From: an uncultured Lachnospiraceae bacterium
GTDB lineage: Bacteria > Bacillota > Clostridia > Lachnospirales > Lachnospiraceae
NCBI GenBank assembly: GCA_946546945.1
Contig: CAMNOU010000017.1
Span: 1-56,134, forward strand
Reading direction: 5' to 3'
DNA: 56,134 bases
In this document: positions 1-8,504 of the stretch, in pieces
Numbering within the stretch: the first letter of the stretch is position 1
Layout of the letters: each line of letters opens with the position of its first letter
Position numbers and translations under genes: made by a program
Notes under the pieces: model-generated
Databases searched by the model: none
Told to the model about the DNA's origin: nothing
What the model saw: the letters and a program-made list of their open reading frames with translations, nothing else

Positions 1-60
1 GTCGAACAAGAAGCCCCCACTTCTTAGCCTGGGCGAAAGTGGTGGGAGTATGTCAGTGAT
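1..60 (+). repeat. IS200/IS605-like right-end hairpin, element truncated by window edge
   Basis: The first 60 bases carry an imperfect hairpin: a CCCCCACTT arm at 14-22 and an AAGTGGTGGG arm at 37-46, followed by GAGTATGTCAGTG. This layout resembles the 3' ends of TnpB-type IS200/IS605 elements, where the hairpin belongs to the transposon end and the guide RNA scaffold. The rest of the element would lie upstream of the window. Related CCCCCACTTCTTA sequences recur at 27885-27929 and 28192-28237. Identification is by pattern only. Confidence 0.45.
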
Positions 61-143
61 TGTCTGAAGGCCGGCAGTTTGGTAATATAATATTAACAAA
101 ATCGTTGCAAAAAATCTATTCGAATGAGAAAAAGGAGAGTACT

Positions 144-2165
144 ATGGCAGAGACGAACAAATATTTCCCGCATCTTTTCAGCCCGATCAGGGTGGGGACG
201 AAGACAATCAAGAACCGTATTGAAGCGGCACCGGCGCTTTTTGCGTTCCTGCATTATATAGAAGGAACGGCGTTCAACTATTATCCGCCTTCACCGGAGC
301 GGGCGTTCCGCATGCTGGAGGCAAAGGCAGCAGGCGGAGCAGGAAGCGTTGTGTTAGGAGAACTGAGCCCGAACCATACCTATTGTAAACGCTTTCCGTT
401 TGAGCCGGATATCGATTTTACGTCAAGAGATGACGAGATTTTTGCAATCACAAAAAGGACCGCTGAGATGATCAAAAGCTACGGCGCTCTGCCGGTTGGA
501 GAGCTTTTGTCGCTCGGAGAGATCAAGTCGGAGATCGGTGACGGCATCCACGCAAAGGGGCCGGATGCAAAGGTGCTGGAGGACGGTACGATTCAGGATG
601 CCTTTACAAAAGAGGAGATCAAAGAGCATATTCAGGAGTATATTACGGCCTGTCAGTGGTTCCGCGATGCCGGCTGGGAAGGCATCATGATCCACTGCGG
701 ACATGGCTGGCTTCCGGCGCAGTTTTTGTCTCCGATGTACAATCACCGCGAGGATGAGTACGGCGGATCCTTCGAGAACAGAGCGCGGTTTACGACAGAA
801 CTTCTGGCGGCAGTGCGTGAGGCGATGGGGCCGGACTTTTTGATCGAGATCCGGGTCAGCGGATCCGAGCATCTGAAGGGCGGGCTGGAGATTGAGGATG
901 CGATTCGCTACTGTAAGCTGTGCGAGCCGTATATTGATATGATCCACGTATCCTGCGGTCATTACTTAAGTTCTTCGAGAAGCTGGGAGTTCACCACTAC
1001 ATATGCTCCTCACGGCGCAAATATAGAAAACGCTGCTCTGATTAAGCAGAATGTATCTGTACCGGTGACCGTTGTCGGCGGTATCAACTCTCCGGAGCAG
1101 GCAGAGGAGGCGATTGCAGCAGGGAAAGTGGATATGGTTTCCATGGGCAGACAGTTTTTCGCGGATCCGGCGTTTCCCAACAAGGCAAAAGAGGGCCATG
1201 CGGATCTGATCCGGCGCTGCCTGCGCTGCGGCAGATGCTACCCGGGACCGTCCGGCGAACATGAGACCGAGAAGTGGACGATTAAATATCCGCCTCTTGA
1301 TTCCTGTACGATCAATCCGTATACGGTTTGGCCGGCATCCCACCACAAGATTCTTCCGGAGCTGATGCCGGAACCGAAGGGCAGCAGAAAGGTGCTGATC
1401 GTTGGCGGCGGATGCGGCGGTATGCAGGCTGCGATTACGGCAGCGGACAGAGGACATCAGGTGATTCTCTGTGAGAAAGCAGACCGTCTGGGCGGACTGA
1501 TTAACTTTACGGATCATACGGACCACAAGATCGATATCCGCAATTTCAAAAATGTGCTGATAAAGGAAGTCCGGAACCGTCCTGTTGAGGTGCGTCTGAA
1601 TTGTGAAGTGACCCCGGAGATGATTCATGAGATTGCCCCGGAGGCGGTGATTCTTGCAGTCGGATCCGATGATCTGATCCTTCCGATTGAAGGAATTGAG
1701 AATGCCGTGACGGCGATGGATGTTTATGAACATGATTTTGCCGGACTTGGCAGGAGTACGATCGTGCTCGGCGGAGGTCTGGTTGGCTGCGAGGCAGCGG
1801 CAGACTATATCGATCATGGCATTGAGACCACGATTGTCGAGATGCAGGAGTGCCTGATGCCGGAGACCACCGGATTATATCGTACCGCTGTACATGATTT
1901 CATCGATCAGCACGGCGGAAAATATGAGGTGAACGCGAAGGTCGTAAAGGTCGGAAAAGACTTTGTTGTGGCACAGCAGAACGGAAAGGAGATTACTCTG
2001 AGAGCAGACACAGTCGTAAATGCAATGGGCCGGAGAGCGCATTCCGCGGAAGCACTCAAGGCGGCGATCACGGTTCCCGTGTGGGAGATCGGTGACTGCG
2101 TCAGAGCAAGACAGATCGGCGATTCCGTTCGTGAAGGATGGACCGCGGCAATGGAAATTATCTGA
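144..2165 (+). CDS. FAD/FMN- and Fe-S-dependent enoate reductase-type oxidoreductase (old yellow enzyme / 2,4-dienoyl-CoA reductase family)
   Basis: 673 aa. The N-terminal TIM barrel (about residues 1-370) is old-yellow-enzyme type, opening with FPHLFSPIRVGTKTIKNRI and carrying the YGGSFENRARF signature. A cysteine cluster follows (CLRCGRC, then SCTINP about 30 residues later), where this family binds a 4Fe-4S cluster. The C-terminal half is a FAD/NAD(P) two-dinucleotide-binding fold (VLIVGGGCGGMQAA; STIVLGGGLVGCEAA). The family reduces C=C bonds of enoates, dienoyl-CoAs or steroids (for example BaiCD/BaiH of bile-acid 7-dehydroxylation); the substrate here is unknown. The ATG at 144 follows AAAGGAG; an upstream in-frame ATG has no such site. 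The spacer between the cysteine motifs looks longer than usual. The neighbouring UroD-like gene and PucR activator suggest an inducible catabolic locus. Confidence 0.88.
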   Translation: MAETNKYFPHLFSPIRVGTKTIKNRIEAAPALFAFLHYIEGTAFNYYPPSPERAFRMLEAKAAGGAGSVVLGELSPNHTYCKRFPFEPDIDFTSRDDEIFAITKRTAEMIKSYGALPVGELLSLGEIKSEIGDGIHAKGPDAKVLEDGTIQDAFTKEEIKEHIQEYITACQWFRDAGWEGIMIHCGHGWLPAQFLSPMYNHREDEYGGSFENRARFTTELLAAVREAMGPDFLIEIRVSGSEHLKGGLEIEDAIRYCKLCEPYIDMIHVSCGHYLSSSRSWEFTTTYAPHGANIENAALIKQNVSVPVTVVGGINSPEQAEEAIAAGKVDMVSMGRQFFADPAFPNKAKEGHADLIRRCLRCGRCYPGPSGEHETEKWTIKYPPLDSCTINPYTVWPASHHKILPELMPEPKGSRKVLIVGGGCGGMQAAITAADRGHQVILCEKADRLGGLINFTDHTDHKIDIRNFKNVLIKEVRNRPVEVRLNCEVTPEMIHEIAPEAVILAVGSDDLILPIEGIENAVTAMDVYEHDFAGLGRSTIVLGGGLVGCEAAADYIDHGIETTIVEMQECLMPETTGLYRTAVHDFIDQHGGKYEVNAKVVKVGKDFVVAQQNGKEITLRADTVVNAMGRRAHSAEALKAAITVPVWEIGDCVRARQIGDSVREGWTAAMEII

Positions 2166-2169
2166 GAAG

Positions 2170-2200
2170 AAAAAGGGCAGCCACGGAAGGCTGCCCTTTT
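2170..2200. terminator. Bidirectional Rho-independent terminator
   Basis: Perfect 8-bp stem GGGCAGCC/GGCTGCCC (2175-2182 and 2189-2196) with A5 on the left and T4 on the right. It lies between two convergent genes and can end both transcripts. Confidence 0.85.
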
Positions 2201-2209
2201 AGTGCACGT

Positions 2210-3484
2210 TTAATATTTGATATAGGTTCTTGCTGTCTCAAACAATGCATGCAGGTTTTCAGGTTTTGCGTGATCCAGGCTGACATCACAGTTCAGGAAG
2301 TAACCGCCGCCCGGAGCCCACAGATCAATAGCAGCCTTGACGTTTTTGATAACATCTTCTTTCGATCCGTGCTCTAACAGGACGCCGTCCACACCGCCGG
2401 AGAGACACACCTTGCCGGCAAAGAGATTCTTCGCTTTTTCCACATTGCAATTGATCAGGGTCACGATACATTTGCCTGCCGGCAAATCGCGTGCCAGGAT
2501 ATCCATCTTGGAGTCGTAGCAGTCCTCGACGTAGATGTTCGGGATGCCTCCGCACTCAATCACGGCGTTGACGCAGGCAAGAAGTCCGGGCCAGTAGAAG
2601 GTCTCAAAATCCTCCCGGCTCATGAAGGAGTCAAAGCCGTTATGGAGGAAGAAGATTCCTGTCTTCATCCACGGGGAGCGGGCAAACTGCTGTTTAATGC
2701 TCCGCACCTGAATCTTTGTGCAGGCCTCGAGAGCCACCAGAAGCTCATCCGGATATTCGATGACATCCATAGTTGTGTTCATGAAGCCGCGGAGCGTGTC
2801 GTTGAATACATCAAAGGGAGCGCAGAATCCCTGGTCACAGGCGCTGGGGAATCCCATCCCGGCCAGAATGCCCATGAGTTTTCCGCCATCTTCTGCCATC
2901 TTCATCATCTGACCGCCGGCCGCGCTCAGTGCTTCAAATGCCTGCCGCACGGGAGGAAGGGCGAACGGAATCATGCCGTACAGGCCTCCCTGCCAGATGA
3001 GGTTGGAAAAATCAGCCATTTCCAGGCCCTTTAATGCGGAATAGTGTCTGGGAAGGATCTTGCGCATGATAAATCCGCTGGGATCTTCCGCATATTCCAG
3101 ATATTCGTCAGGCGTCATATAGCCTTCCTCGCGGTCAACGACCTGGAACGCCGCGTTGACATCTTCGATCTGCTTTCCGGGCCAGCGGATGTACTGGCAG
3201 TCGAGTCCGTCCAGGGCAGCGCCCGGATAGATTGCCTGGGGGCCCCAGCCCATGTCAGGCTGGAATTCCTGATGGTATTTTATAAAGCAATCCTGTGCTT
3301 TACTGTAATCCATCATGACATCCCGCACCGTCACTCCGCCGTACATGTAAATGGGAAGGTACATAATCATCGGAGACGCGCAGATCCGGTCCACGCGGTT
3401 ACACGCAACCGTGTCTGCAAAAAGTTTTGCTCTTTCCAGGAATTCAGGACCGGGCTGCATCATGCCTTCTTTGTGTTCGCTCAT
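2210..3484 (-). CDS. Uroporphyrinogen decarboxylase (URO-D)/MtaA-CmuA superfamily protein
   Basis: 424 aa with the URO-D-like TIM-barrel layout. Visible landmarks are the N-terminal RAKLFADTVACNRVDRI segment, FFLHNGFDSFMSREDFETFYWP near residue 290, and the C-terminal KVCLSGGVDGVLLEHGSKEDV and GGGYFLNCDVSLD. Members include haem-pathway HemE and the corrinoid:coenzyme methyltransferases MtaA/CmuA. In anaerobes such stand-alone genes often belong to methyl-transfer or demethylation loci, though no corrinoid protein is seen here. The start at 3484 has AGGAGGT 8 nt upstream; a longer frame to 3577 lacks this. It is divergent from the PucR-type regulator and convergent with the enoate reductase. 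Specific function is not assignable. Confidence 0.8.
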   Translation of the reverse strand: MSEHKEGMMQPGPEFLERAKLFADTVACNRVDRICASPMIMYLPIYMYGGVTVRDVMMDYSKAQDCFIKYHQEFQPDMGWGPQAIYPGAALDGLDCQYIRWPGKQIEDVNAAFQVVDREEGYMTPDEYLEYAEDPSGFIMRKILPRHYSALKGLEMADFSNLIWQGGLYGMIPFALPPVRQAFEALSAAGGQMMKMAEDGGKLMGILAGMGFPSACDQGFCAPFDVFNDTLRGFMNTTMDVIEYPDELLVALEACTKIQVRSIKQQFARSPWMKTGIFFLHNGFDSFMSREDFETFYWPGLLACVNAVIECGGIPNIYVEDCYDSKMDILARDLPAGKCIVTLINCNVEKAKNLFAGKVCLSGGVDGVLLEHGSKEDVIKNVKAAIDLWAPGGGYFLNCDVSLDHAKPENLHALFETARTYIKY

Positions 3485-3683
3485 GTCGAAATACCTCCTG
3501 TCGGATGAAATATTTTTTTGGTACGTAATCGTATGTTTCGAAGTTTTTATACTATCTATTAAATCGTAAAAGTTCATCCCGCGGAACGGTCTTTTTGAAT
3601 GAAAAACAGATATTTATCATTGATTTACTGGTCATCATGCACGATAATAGAATAAAAGCAGGTTAAACAGAGGATGAACGATT

Positions 3684-5153
3684 ATGAGACTCAGTATGTG
3701 GATTTTTGCGGACTGGTTCCGGAAATACAACCCGGAAGTACATATCAGAGAGGGCAATCTTGAGATTGAGACGGTGCGGCTGTTTTCGGCGGACACGGAA
3801 GTGGAGGAGAATTGTGTATATGTCGGAAGGATCAGTGATCTGTTCATGCAGGGCAGTGACAATGTTATCTGTACCCACAGGAATGATATCATTATTCTTC
3901 CGACAGATGAGATGGATGAGGTCATGAATGCGATCCTGAATGCGTTTGAGTATTATCAGGACTGGAATGTGCGCATGCTGGAGGCGATCTCCGCAAACAG
4001 CCGGCCATCGGATATCCTTGCCATTGCACAGGAAATCATTCGGGAGCCGATGTATCTTCTCGATTCGAATCAATATGCGATTGCGATGTCGGATGGTTAT
4101 CCGAAGGGTTCGGTCAATGAATTCTGGGATCAGATGCTGGAAAACGGAAGTGCGGATGTGACCTTTCTGAATAAACTGAATCAGGTCTATCCGCAGCACA
4201 TGTCGATCCGGGGGTTATATTGCTTTCAGCTCCCGTTTCTGCCGAACCGCAGCTATAACTACAATATGTTTCTGGAAAAAAACTGGATCGGGCTGAGCAG
4301 TATTCTGGAACTGCATGGCCAGCTGCCGCAGCATACCATCGATCTGTTTCATATTTTCTGCCGGAATATGGAGCTCTGGTTCATTTCGCATTCTCAGGAG
4401 CAGCGTTCACTCATGATCGATTCCCAGTTCCGGGAGGTTCTGATGTCAGAGGGGGCGGTCAGTGAGAATTTTGTAAGACAGTGCCGGATTCATTTTCAGC
4501 ATCTTTCCAGAGAACAGTATATTATGGTCCTGATGGCTCCGCCGGAACATGCGCTGCTGACGGGGCACATGAGCAAGGAGCTGAATCTGACTTTTCCGGA
4601 GATACTGGCAATCATCTATCAGAATCATATCTGTGTGCTGCTGAATCCAAAAGAGGGAGAAAAGGAGCGGCTTATACAGGAAATGCTTCCTTTGCTTCGC
4701 CGGAATGGATTTTACGGAGGCTTAAGCAGCGCCTTTGAACACCCGGAGCAGATCCACCGCTGTTACGAAGAGGCCGTGTATGCCGCCCAGCAGATGGAGG
4801 CCGAACCGGGACAGATCAGAAGTTTTCAGGACTATGCCCTGCACTGGATTCTGCAGCAGATGAAGGATTCTCCCGGGATCAATCCGGTTCATCCCGCAGT
4901 GATCCGCCTTCTGGAGTATGACAAAAAGCATCGCACGGAATATGCCCGCACCCTGCATGTGTATCTGAAAAAAGAGCGCAGCCAGTCCCGGACAGCAGCC
5001 GCTCTGAATCTGCATCGGAACTCTCTGACTTACCGCCTGCAGCGGCTGAAGGAACTGCTGGACTGTGATCTGGAGGAGGATGATGTCCGTCTGCATGTGC
5101 TGCTGTCATTTGAGATCATGCAAAATGAATCCCAATGCAAGCTGTTCTCTTGA
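3684..5153 (+). CDS. PucR/CdaR-type helix-turn-helix transcriptional regulator
   Basis: 489 aa. The C-terminal 60-70 residues carry the PucR-family HTH: SRTAAALNLHRNSLTYRLQR followed by LKELLDCDLEEDDVRLHVLLSFEI. The long N-terminal part would be the sensory and linker region; no individual domain there is certain. PucR/CdaR proteins usually activate catabolic genes in response to a small molecule. It is transcribed away from the URO-D-like gene with about 200 bp between starts, so it probably controls that gene and perhaps the enoate reductase. GAGG precedes the ATG. Confidence 0.85.
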   Translation: MRLSMWIFADWFRKYNPEVHIREGNLEIETVRLFSADTEVEENCVYVGRISDLFMQGSDNVICTHRNDIIILPTDEMDEVMNAILNAFEYYQDWNVRMLEAISANSRPSDILAIAQEIIREPMYLLDSNQYAIAMSDGYPKGSVNEFWDQMLENGSADVTFLNKLNQVYPQHMSIRGLYCFQLPFLPNRSYNYNMFLEKNWIGLSSILELHGQLPQHTIDLFHIFCRNMELWFISHSQEQRSLMIDSQFREVLMSEGAVSENFVRQCRIHFQHLSREQYIMVLMAPPEHALLTGHMSKELNLTFPEILAIIYQNHICVLLNPKEGEKERLIQEMLPLLRRNGFYGGLSSAFEHPEQIHRCYEEAVYAAQQMEAEPGQIRSFQDYALHWILQQMKDSPGINPVHPAVIRLLEYDKKHRTEYARTLHVYLKKERSQSRTAAALNLHRNSLTYRLQRLKELLDCDLEEDDVRLHVLLSFEIMQNESQCKLFS

Positions 5154-5196
5154 CAGGGTACCGGGCAGATGGTTTTATATATCAATAGACGAATAC

Positions 5197-5226
5197 GAGG
5201 GATGGAAGCTTAGCGTTCCATCCCTC
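5197..5226. terminator. Intergenic hairpin, probable terminator between convergent genes
   Basis: Perfect 11-bp inverted repeat GAGGGATGGAA/TTCCATCCCTC (5197-5207 and 5216-5226) between convergent PucR-type and tyrS genes. The T-tract is weak on both strands, so termination efficiency is uncertain. Confidence 0.65.
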
Positions 5227-5233
5227 TATGATA

Positions 5234-6457
5234 TTATTTGAAAATTATTTTGCAGTATTTCTTCTTGCCTCTTCGAAGCACGAAGTCTTCCGCGTTGATC
5301 TCTTCGGGGGAGTAAGAGGCAGAGATATCTGCGACTTTCCCGCCGTTTACGGAGACGCCGCCCTGCTGAACATTGCGCCGTGCTTCACCGCGGGATGTGC
5401 ACAGACCGGCTGCGACGAGAAGCCCCATGATGTCGATTTTACCATCTCTTAAATCCGCTTCGGTGATCTCGGCTGTCGGCATGTCCTGGGCATTTCCGCC
5501 GGAGAACAGAGCCCGGGCACTTTCCTGCGCCTTTGTGGCTTCCTCTTCTCCGTGGACAAGTTTTGTCAGCTCGAAAGCGAGGATCTCTTTTGCTGTGTTG
5601 AGCTGGCTGCCTTCCCATTTGTCCATCTCATCAATCTGCTCTAACGGAAGGAAAGTGAGCATGCGAAGGCATTTGAGGACATCCGCATCGCCGACATTTC
5701 TCCAGTACTGGTAGAAATCGAAAGGAGATGTCTTCTCCGGATCCAGCCATACGGCGCCGGACTGGGTCTTGCCCATCTTTTTACCTTCGGAATTCAGAAG
5801 CAGAGTGATGGTCATGGCATAAGCGTCTTTGCCGAGTTTACGACGGATCAGTTCGGTGCCGCCGAGCATGTTCGACCACTGGTCATCGCCGCCGAACTGC
5901 ATATTGCAACCATAGGTCTTGTACAGCTGATAAAAATCATAGCTCTGCATGATCATGTAATTGAACTCCAGGAAGCTTAATCCTTTTTCCATACGCTGCT
6001 TGTAGCACTCGGCGCGCAGCATGTTGTTTACGGAAAAATGCGGACCGACTTCACGCAGGACTTCCACATAATTCAGATCCAGAAGCCAGTCAGCATTGTT
6101 TACCATCAGCGCTTTCCCGTCGGAAAAGTCGATGAAACGGGACATCTGTTTCTTGAAGCAGGCGCAGTTATGGTCGATGGTCTCCTTCGTCATCATCTGA
6201 CGCATGTCAGTTCGTCCGGACGGGTCGCCGATCATGCCGGTGCCTCCGCCGATCAGTGCGATCGGTTTGTTGCCTGCCATCTGCAGGCGCTTCATCAGGC
6301 AGAGTGCCATGAAGTGTCCGACATGGAGACTGTCCGCCGTCGGGTCAAAGCCGATATAGAAAGTTGCTTTTCCGTTGTTGATCAGTTCCTTAATTTCTTC
6401 TTCATCGGTAACCTGCGCGATCAGGCCGCGGGCTACCAGTTCATCATAGACTGTCAT
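5234..6457 (-). CDS. tyrS: Tyrosyl-tRNA synthetase
   Basis: 407 aa class I synthetase that charges tRNA-Tyr in the cytoplasm. Visible are the HIGH-type motif in [18 protein letters not shown], the Tyr-binding region [18 protein letters not shown], the KMSKS-equivalent KKMGKTQSG, and a C-terminal S4 RNA-binding domain ([20 protein letters not shown]). Length is normal for bacterial TyrRS. The ATG at 6457 ([11 protein letters not shown]) sits about 10 nt from AGGAG; the in-frame ATG at 6466 is too close to it and the longer frame runs into the terminator hairpin. Expression is controlled by the T-box leader immediately upstream. Confidence 0.97.
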   Translation of the reverse strand: MTVYDELVARGLIAQVTDEEEIKELINNGKATFYIGFDPTADSLHVGHFMALCLMKRLQMAGNKPIALIGGGTGMIGDPSGRTDMRQMMTKETIDHNCACFKKQMSRFIDFSDGKALMVNNADWLLDLNYVEVLREVGPHFSVNNMLRAECYKQRMEKGLSFLEFNYMIMQSYDFYQLYKTYGCNMQFGGDDQWSNMLGGTELIRRKLGKDAYAMTITLLLNSEGKKMGKTQSGAVWLDPEKTSPFDFYQYWRNVGDADVLKCLRMLTFLPLEQIDEMDKWEGSQLNTAKEILAFELTKLVHGEEEATKAQESARALFSGGNAQDMPTAEITEADLRDGKIDIMGLLVAAGLCTSRGEARRNVQQGGVSVNGGKVADISASYSPEEINAEDFVLRRGKKKYCKIIFK

Positions 6458-6495
6458 AACTTTCATTCTCCTTTTCTCTTTACAATAAAAGAAAC

Positions 6496-6810
6496 AAAAA
6501 ACCCGTCCTTCTGTTTCAGAAAGGACGGGGATCATATCCACGTGGTACCACCTTTTTTCACAGACTGCTCACACAGTCTGCCTTTATAAGTATCGAACCG
6601 TGCCGCACGGGAACGGATGAATACTTCTGCGGGGTAACGGCCGCATGCCGGCACAGCCTACTTGAGGCGGGAAATGCATCCGCACAGGTTCGGTGTACAG
6701 CTCGTGAATGTATTCGGAATCTGCTTCCCATGCGCCTCTCACCGCCCGGCAACTCTCTGTATCTTCTGCAGAAACCTACTTGTTTCAGTCATTGCTTTTT
6801 GCTTGTATAT
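6496..6810 (-). promoter_or_regulatory. T-box riboswitch (tyrosine-responsive leader) of tyrS
   Basis: Read on the minus strand, the leader carries the Stem I AGAGAG...GGTGAGAGGCG region (complement of about 6732-6760). The conserved T-box core AAGGTGGTACCACG is the complement of 6541-6554. An intrinsic terminator (stem CCCGTCCTT/AAGGACGGG, complement of 6502-6529) is followed by T6. A GAATAC near the complement of 6715 could present UAC as a Tyr specifier, matching the downstream gene. T-boxes bind uncharged tRNA and block termination. Exact Stem I pairing was not modelled. Confidence 0.92.
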
Positions 6811-6816
6811 AGCGAA

Positions 6817-6867
6817 ATTATAGAGCGAAAGAAAGCATTTGTCAATAAAGAAATGATACGGTATAAT
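6817..6867. promoter_or_regulatory. Back-to-back promoters sharing a -35 region (tyrS T-box and DUF937 gene)
   Basis: Minus strand: TTGACA (complement of 6840-6845), a 17-nt spacer and TATAAT (complement of 6817-6822), a perfect SigA consensus for the T-box leader. Plus strand: TTGTCA (6839-6844), a 17-nt spacer and TATAAT (6862-6867) for the DUF937 gene. The two -35 hexamers overlap almost completely in the palindrome-like TTGTCAA. Confidence 0.85.
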
Positions 6868-6916
6868 GAAATTACCAACGGTGTTCGGTAAATATTTTTC
6901 AAAGGAGAAGGTAAGT

Positions 6917-7471
6917 ATGAATCTATTGAACATGTTAATGGGCTCCATGAATACAGAGTCCTCAGTGAACTCTCTGGCCCAGCAGTCCGGCGCATCCAAA
7001 AAGCAGGTGTCCATGCTGATGATGATTGCCATACCGATTCTGCTGAAGATGATGACGAAAAACGCGTCCTCCCAGTCCGGTGCACAGTCTCTGCTTGGCG
7101 CGCTGTCCCAGCACACCAGTCAGAAATCGATGGCCCAGCAGATTCAGAATGCGGATCAGAAAGATGGCGAGAAGATCATCGGCCACATCCTTGGAGAGCA
7201 GTCCTCATCCGTAATCAGCTCCCTGGCACAGCAGACCGGAATGAACAGTGACCAGATCACAAGCGTACTCGGATCAATGGCACCGGCGCTGATGAGCGGC
7301 GTATCCGCGGCGGCCACGACTGCATCCGGCCAGGCCGCACAGAAACCAAAAGGAGGCTTTGATCTGTCCGGCGTACTGGGCATGTTTGGAGGAGCTGCTC
7401 CTTCCCAGCAGACGCAGCACGCAGCCGACGGGAATGACCTTCTCGGATCCCTGCTGTCCCTGATGAAGTGA
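6917..7471 (+). CDS. DUF937 (YidB-like) domain protein
   Basis: 184 aa, rich in Gln, Ser and Ala. It opens with MNLLNMLMGSMNTESSVNSL and has repeated SSLAQQTG-type segments. DUF937 landmarks include SVNSLAQQSGASKKQVSMLMMIAIPILLKMM and the second half SVISSLAQQTGMNSDQITSVLGSMAPALMSG, so the protein looks like two related helical halves. The tail is low-complexity and ends LLGSLLSLMK. There is no signal peptide. Function of the family is not established. The ATG at 6917 follows AAAGGAGAAGGT. It is divergent from tyrS and uses its own promoter at 6839-6867. Confidence 0.78.
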   Translation: MNLLNMLMGSMNTESSVNSLAQQSGASKKQVSMLMMIAIPILLKMMTKNASSQSGAQSLLGALSQHTSQKSMAQQIQNADQKDGEKIIGHILGEQSSSVISSLAQQTGMNSDQITSVLGSMAPALMSGVSAAATTASGQAAQKPKGGFDLSGVLGMFGGAAPSQQTQHAADGNDLLGSLLSLMK

Positions 7472-7518
7472 TGGGAGTCAGTATTGACTTTTGGTCGGGG
7501 ATGCGCTATAGTAATTAG

Positions 7519-7640
7519 CGACTTCGTGAGGGAGTAGTTCGCGTAAATACGTGATTTGTCAACAAACCCGGCTGTACAGCCTGGCAAATCTTAAAGAATG
7601 AGACTCATGTATGCTTATTAAGCATACATGAGTTTTTGTT
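7519..7640 (+). promoter_or_regulatory. Manganese (yybP-ykoY type) riboswitch with intrinsic terminator, upstream of mntP
   Basis: A promoter TTGACT (7484-7489), 17 nt, TATAGT (7507-7512) begins a leader containing GAGGGAGTAG and GTCAACA and ending in GAATGAGACTCATG, which fits the yybP-ykoY pattern. It runs into a very strong hairpin (arms 7603-7617 and 7619-7633, ACTCATGTATGC/GCATACATGAGT) followed by TTTTTGTTT. The next gene is mntP, a classic target of this Mn2+-sensing class. Identification combines motif and context; no covariance search was run. Confidence 0.75.
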
Positions 7641-7648
7641 TGTCTGTC

Positions 7649-7852
7649 AGACGCACAAGCTTAGGAGTGTGGAATGCGTCCGACAAGCTGCAGAAAGAAG
7701 AGGTACGCACAAGCAGAGAAGTGCGAAATGTGTCTGACAAGTTGCAGCAAGAAGAGGTACGCACAAGCAGATGAGTGCGAAATGCGTCTGACAAGCTGCA
7801 GCAAGAAGAGGTACGCACAAGCAGATGAGTGCGAAATGCGTCCGACAAGTGA
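7649..7852 (+). repeat. 54-bp tandem repeat, about 3.8 copies, in the mntP leader
   Basis: Copies begin at 7649, 7703, 7757 and 7811, each exactly 54 bp apart. Copies 2-4 are nearly identical; the first is more diverged and the last is cut short by the region before the mntP ribosome binding site. Each unit contains ACGCACAAGCAGATGAGTGCG, in which CGCAC and GTGCG can pair around a 10-nt loop. Because 54 is a multiple of 3, long open frames appear on both strands, but none has convincing translation signals. The block lies after the riboswitch terminator, so it would be transcribed only on read-through. Confidence 0.9.
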
Positions 7853-7883
7853 TGGCATAAGAGTATGATGATGGAGAGATAGG

Positions 7884-8456
7884 ATGGAAGCTGCAGAGCT
7901 CGCTCTGATCGGCGTGGGGCTGTCGATGGATGCATTCGCGGTCGCTGTCTGTAAGGGCCTTGCCATGAGAAAAATAGATATGAGATATGCTGTGATCCTG
8001 GCTGTTTTTTTCGGCGGATTTCAGGCGTTGATGCCGATTCTGGGCTGGCTTGCCGGTATCCGGTTCGCTAAGTATATTCAGGCGGTGGATCACTGGATTG
8101 CTTTTGGGCTTCTGGCGTTTCTTGGAATCCGGATGATTCTGGAGACCATCCGCGAAAAGGAGGAGAAGATTGAAAGGCTTGACCGGCTTCCGGTCAGTCT
8201 GCAGGAATTCTTTCTTCTGGCGGTTGCTACCAGCATTGATGCGCTGGCCGTCGGGATTACGTTCGCGTTTCTTGCGGTGCGCATTCTGCCGTCGGCATCC
8301 CTGATCGGGTGTATTACCTTTGGATTTTCCATTGCCGGCGTGCTGATCGGCAATCTGTTCGGCATCCGGTTCAAAAAACCGGCGGCCATCGCCGGGGGAG
8401 TGATTCTGATTATCATCGGAGTGAGGATTCTTCTGGAACATCTGGGGATGCTATGA
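7884..8456 (+). CDS. mntP: Manganese efflux pump MntP
   Basis: 190 aa integral membrane protein with six predicted hydrophobic segments in two repeated halves. The family's acidic motifs are present: GLSMDAFAVAVCKGLA near residue 15 and ATSIDALAVGITFAF near residue 115. MntP exports Mn2+ and protects against manganese excess. Length matches the family. The ATG at 7884 follows GGAGAGATAGG. The upstream Mn2+-riboswitch-like leader supports the assignment, and a cation exchanger gene follows closely. Confidence 0.93.
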   Translation: MEAAELALIGVGLSMDAFAVAVCKGLAMRKIDMRYAVILAVFFGGFQALMPILGWLAGIRFAKYIQAVDHWIAFGLLAFLGIRMILETIREKEEKIERLDRLPVSLQEFFLLAVATSIDALAVGITFAFLAVRILPSASLIGCITFGFSIAGVLIGNLFGIRFKKPAAIAGGVILIIIGVRILLEHLGML

Positions 8457-8464
8457 GCAGCCTA

Positions 8465-8486
8465 TACGCCCGAGGCGTACTTGATA
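8465..8486 (+). repeat. 22-bp dispersed repeat, copy A
   Basis: TACGCCCGAGGCGTACTTGA plus TA lies between mntP and the exchanger gene. It recurs with one mismatch at 34216-34237 in the accessory region. CGCC/GGCG can form a small hairpin. Confidence 0.6.
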
Positions 8487-8504
8487 TAATAAAAAGGAAG
8501 GAAA

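Noticed and set aside
966..1817. 283-codon minus-strand open frame
   Set aside because: Shadow of the enoate reductase gene with no motif.
7649..7852. CRISPR-like array
   Set aside because: Units are contiguous copies with no unique spacers and no cas genes nearby, so it is an ordinary tandem repeat.
7618..8441. Long overlapping minus-strand frames and a plus-strand 64-codon frame with 18-residue repeats
   Set aside because: They exist because the 54-bp repeat is divisible by three. No RBS or conserved protein; the repeat is treated as non-coding.
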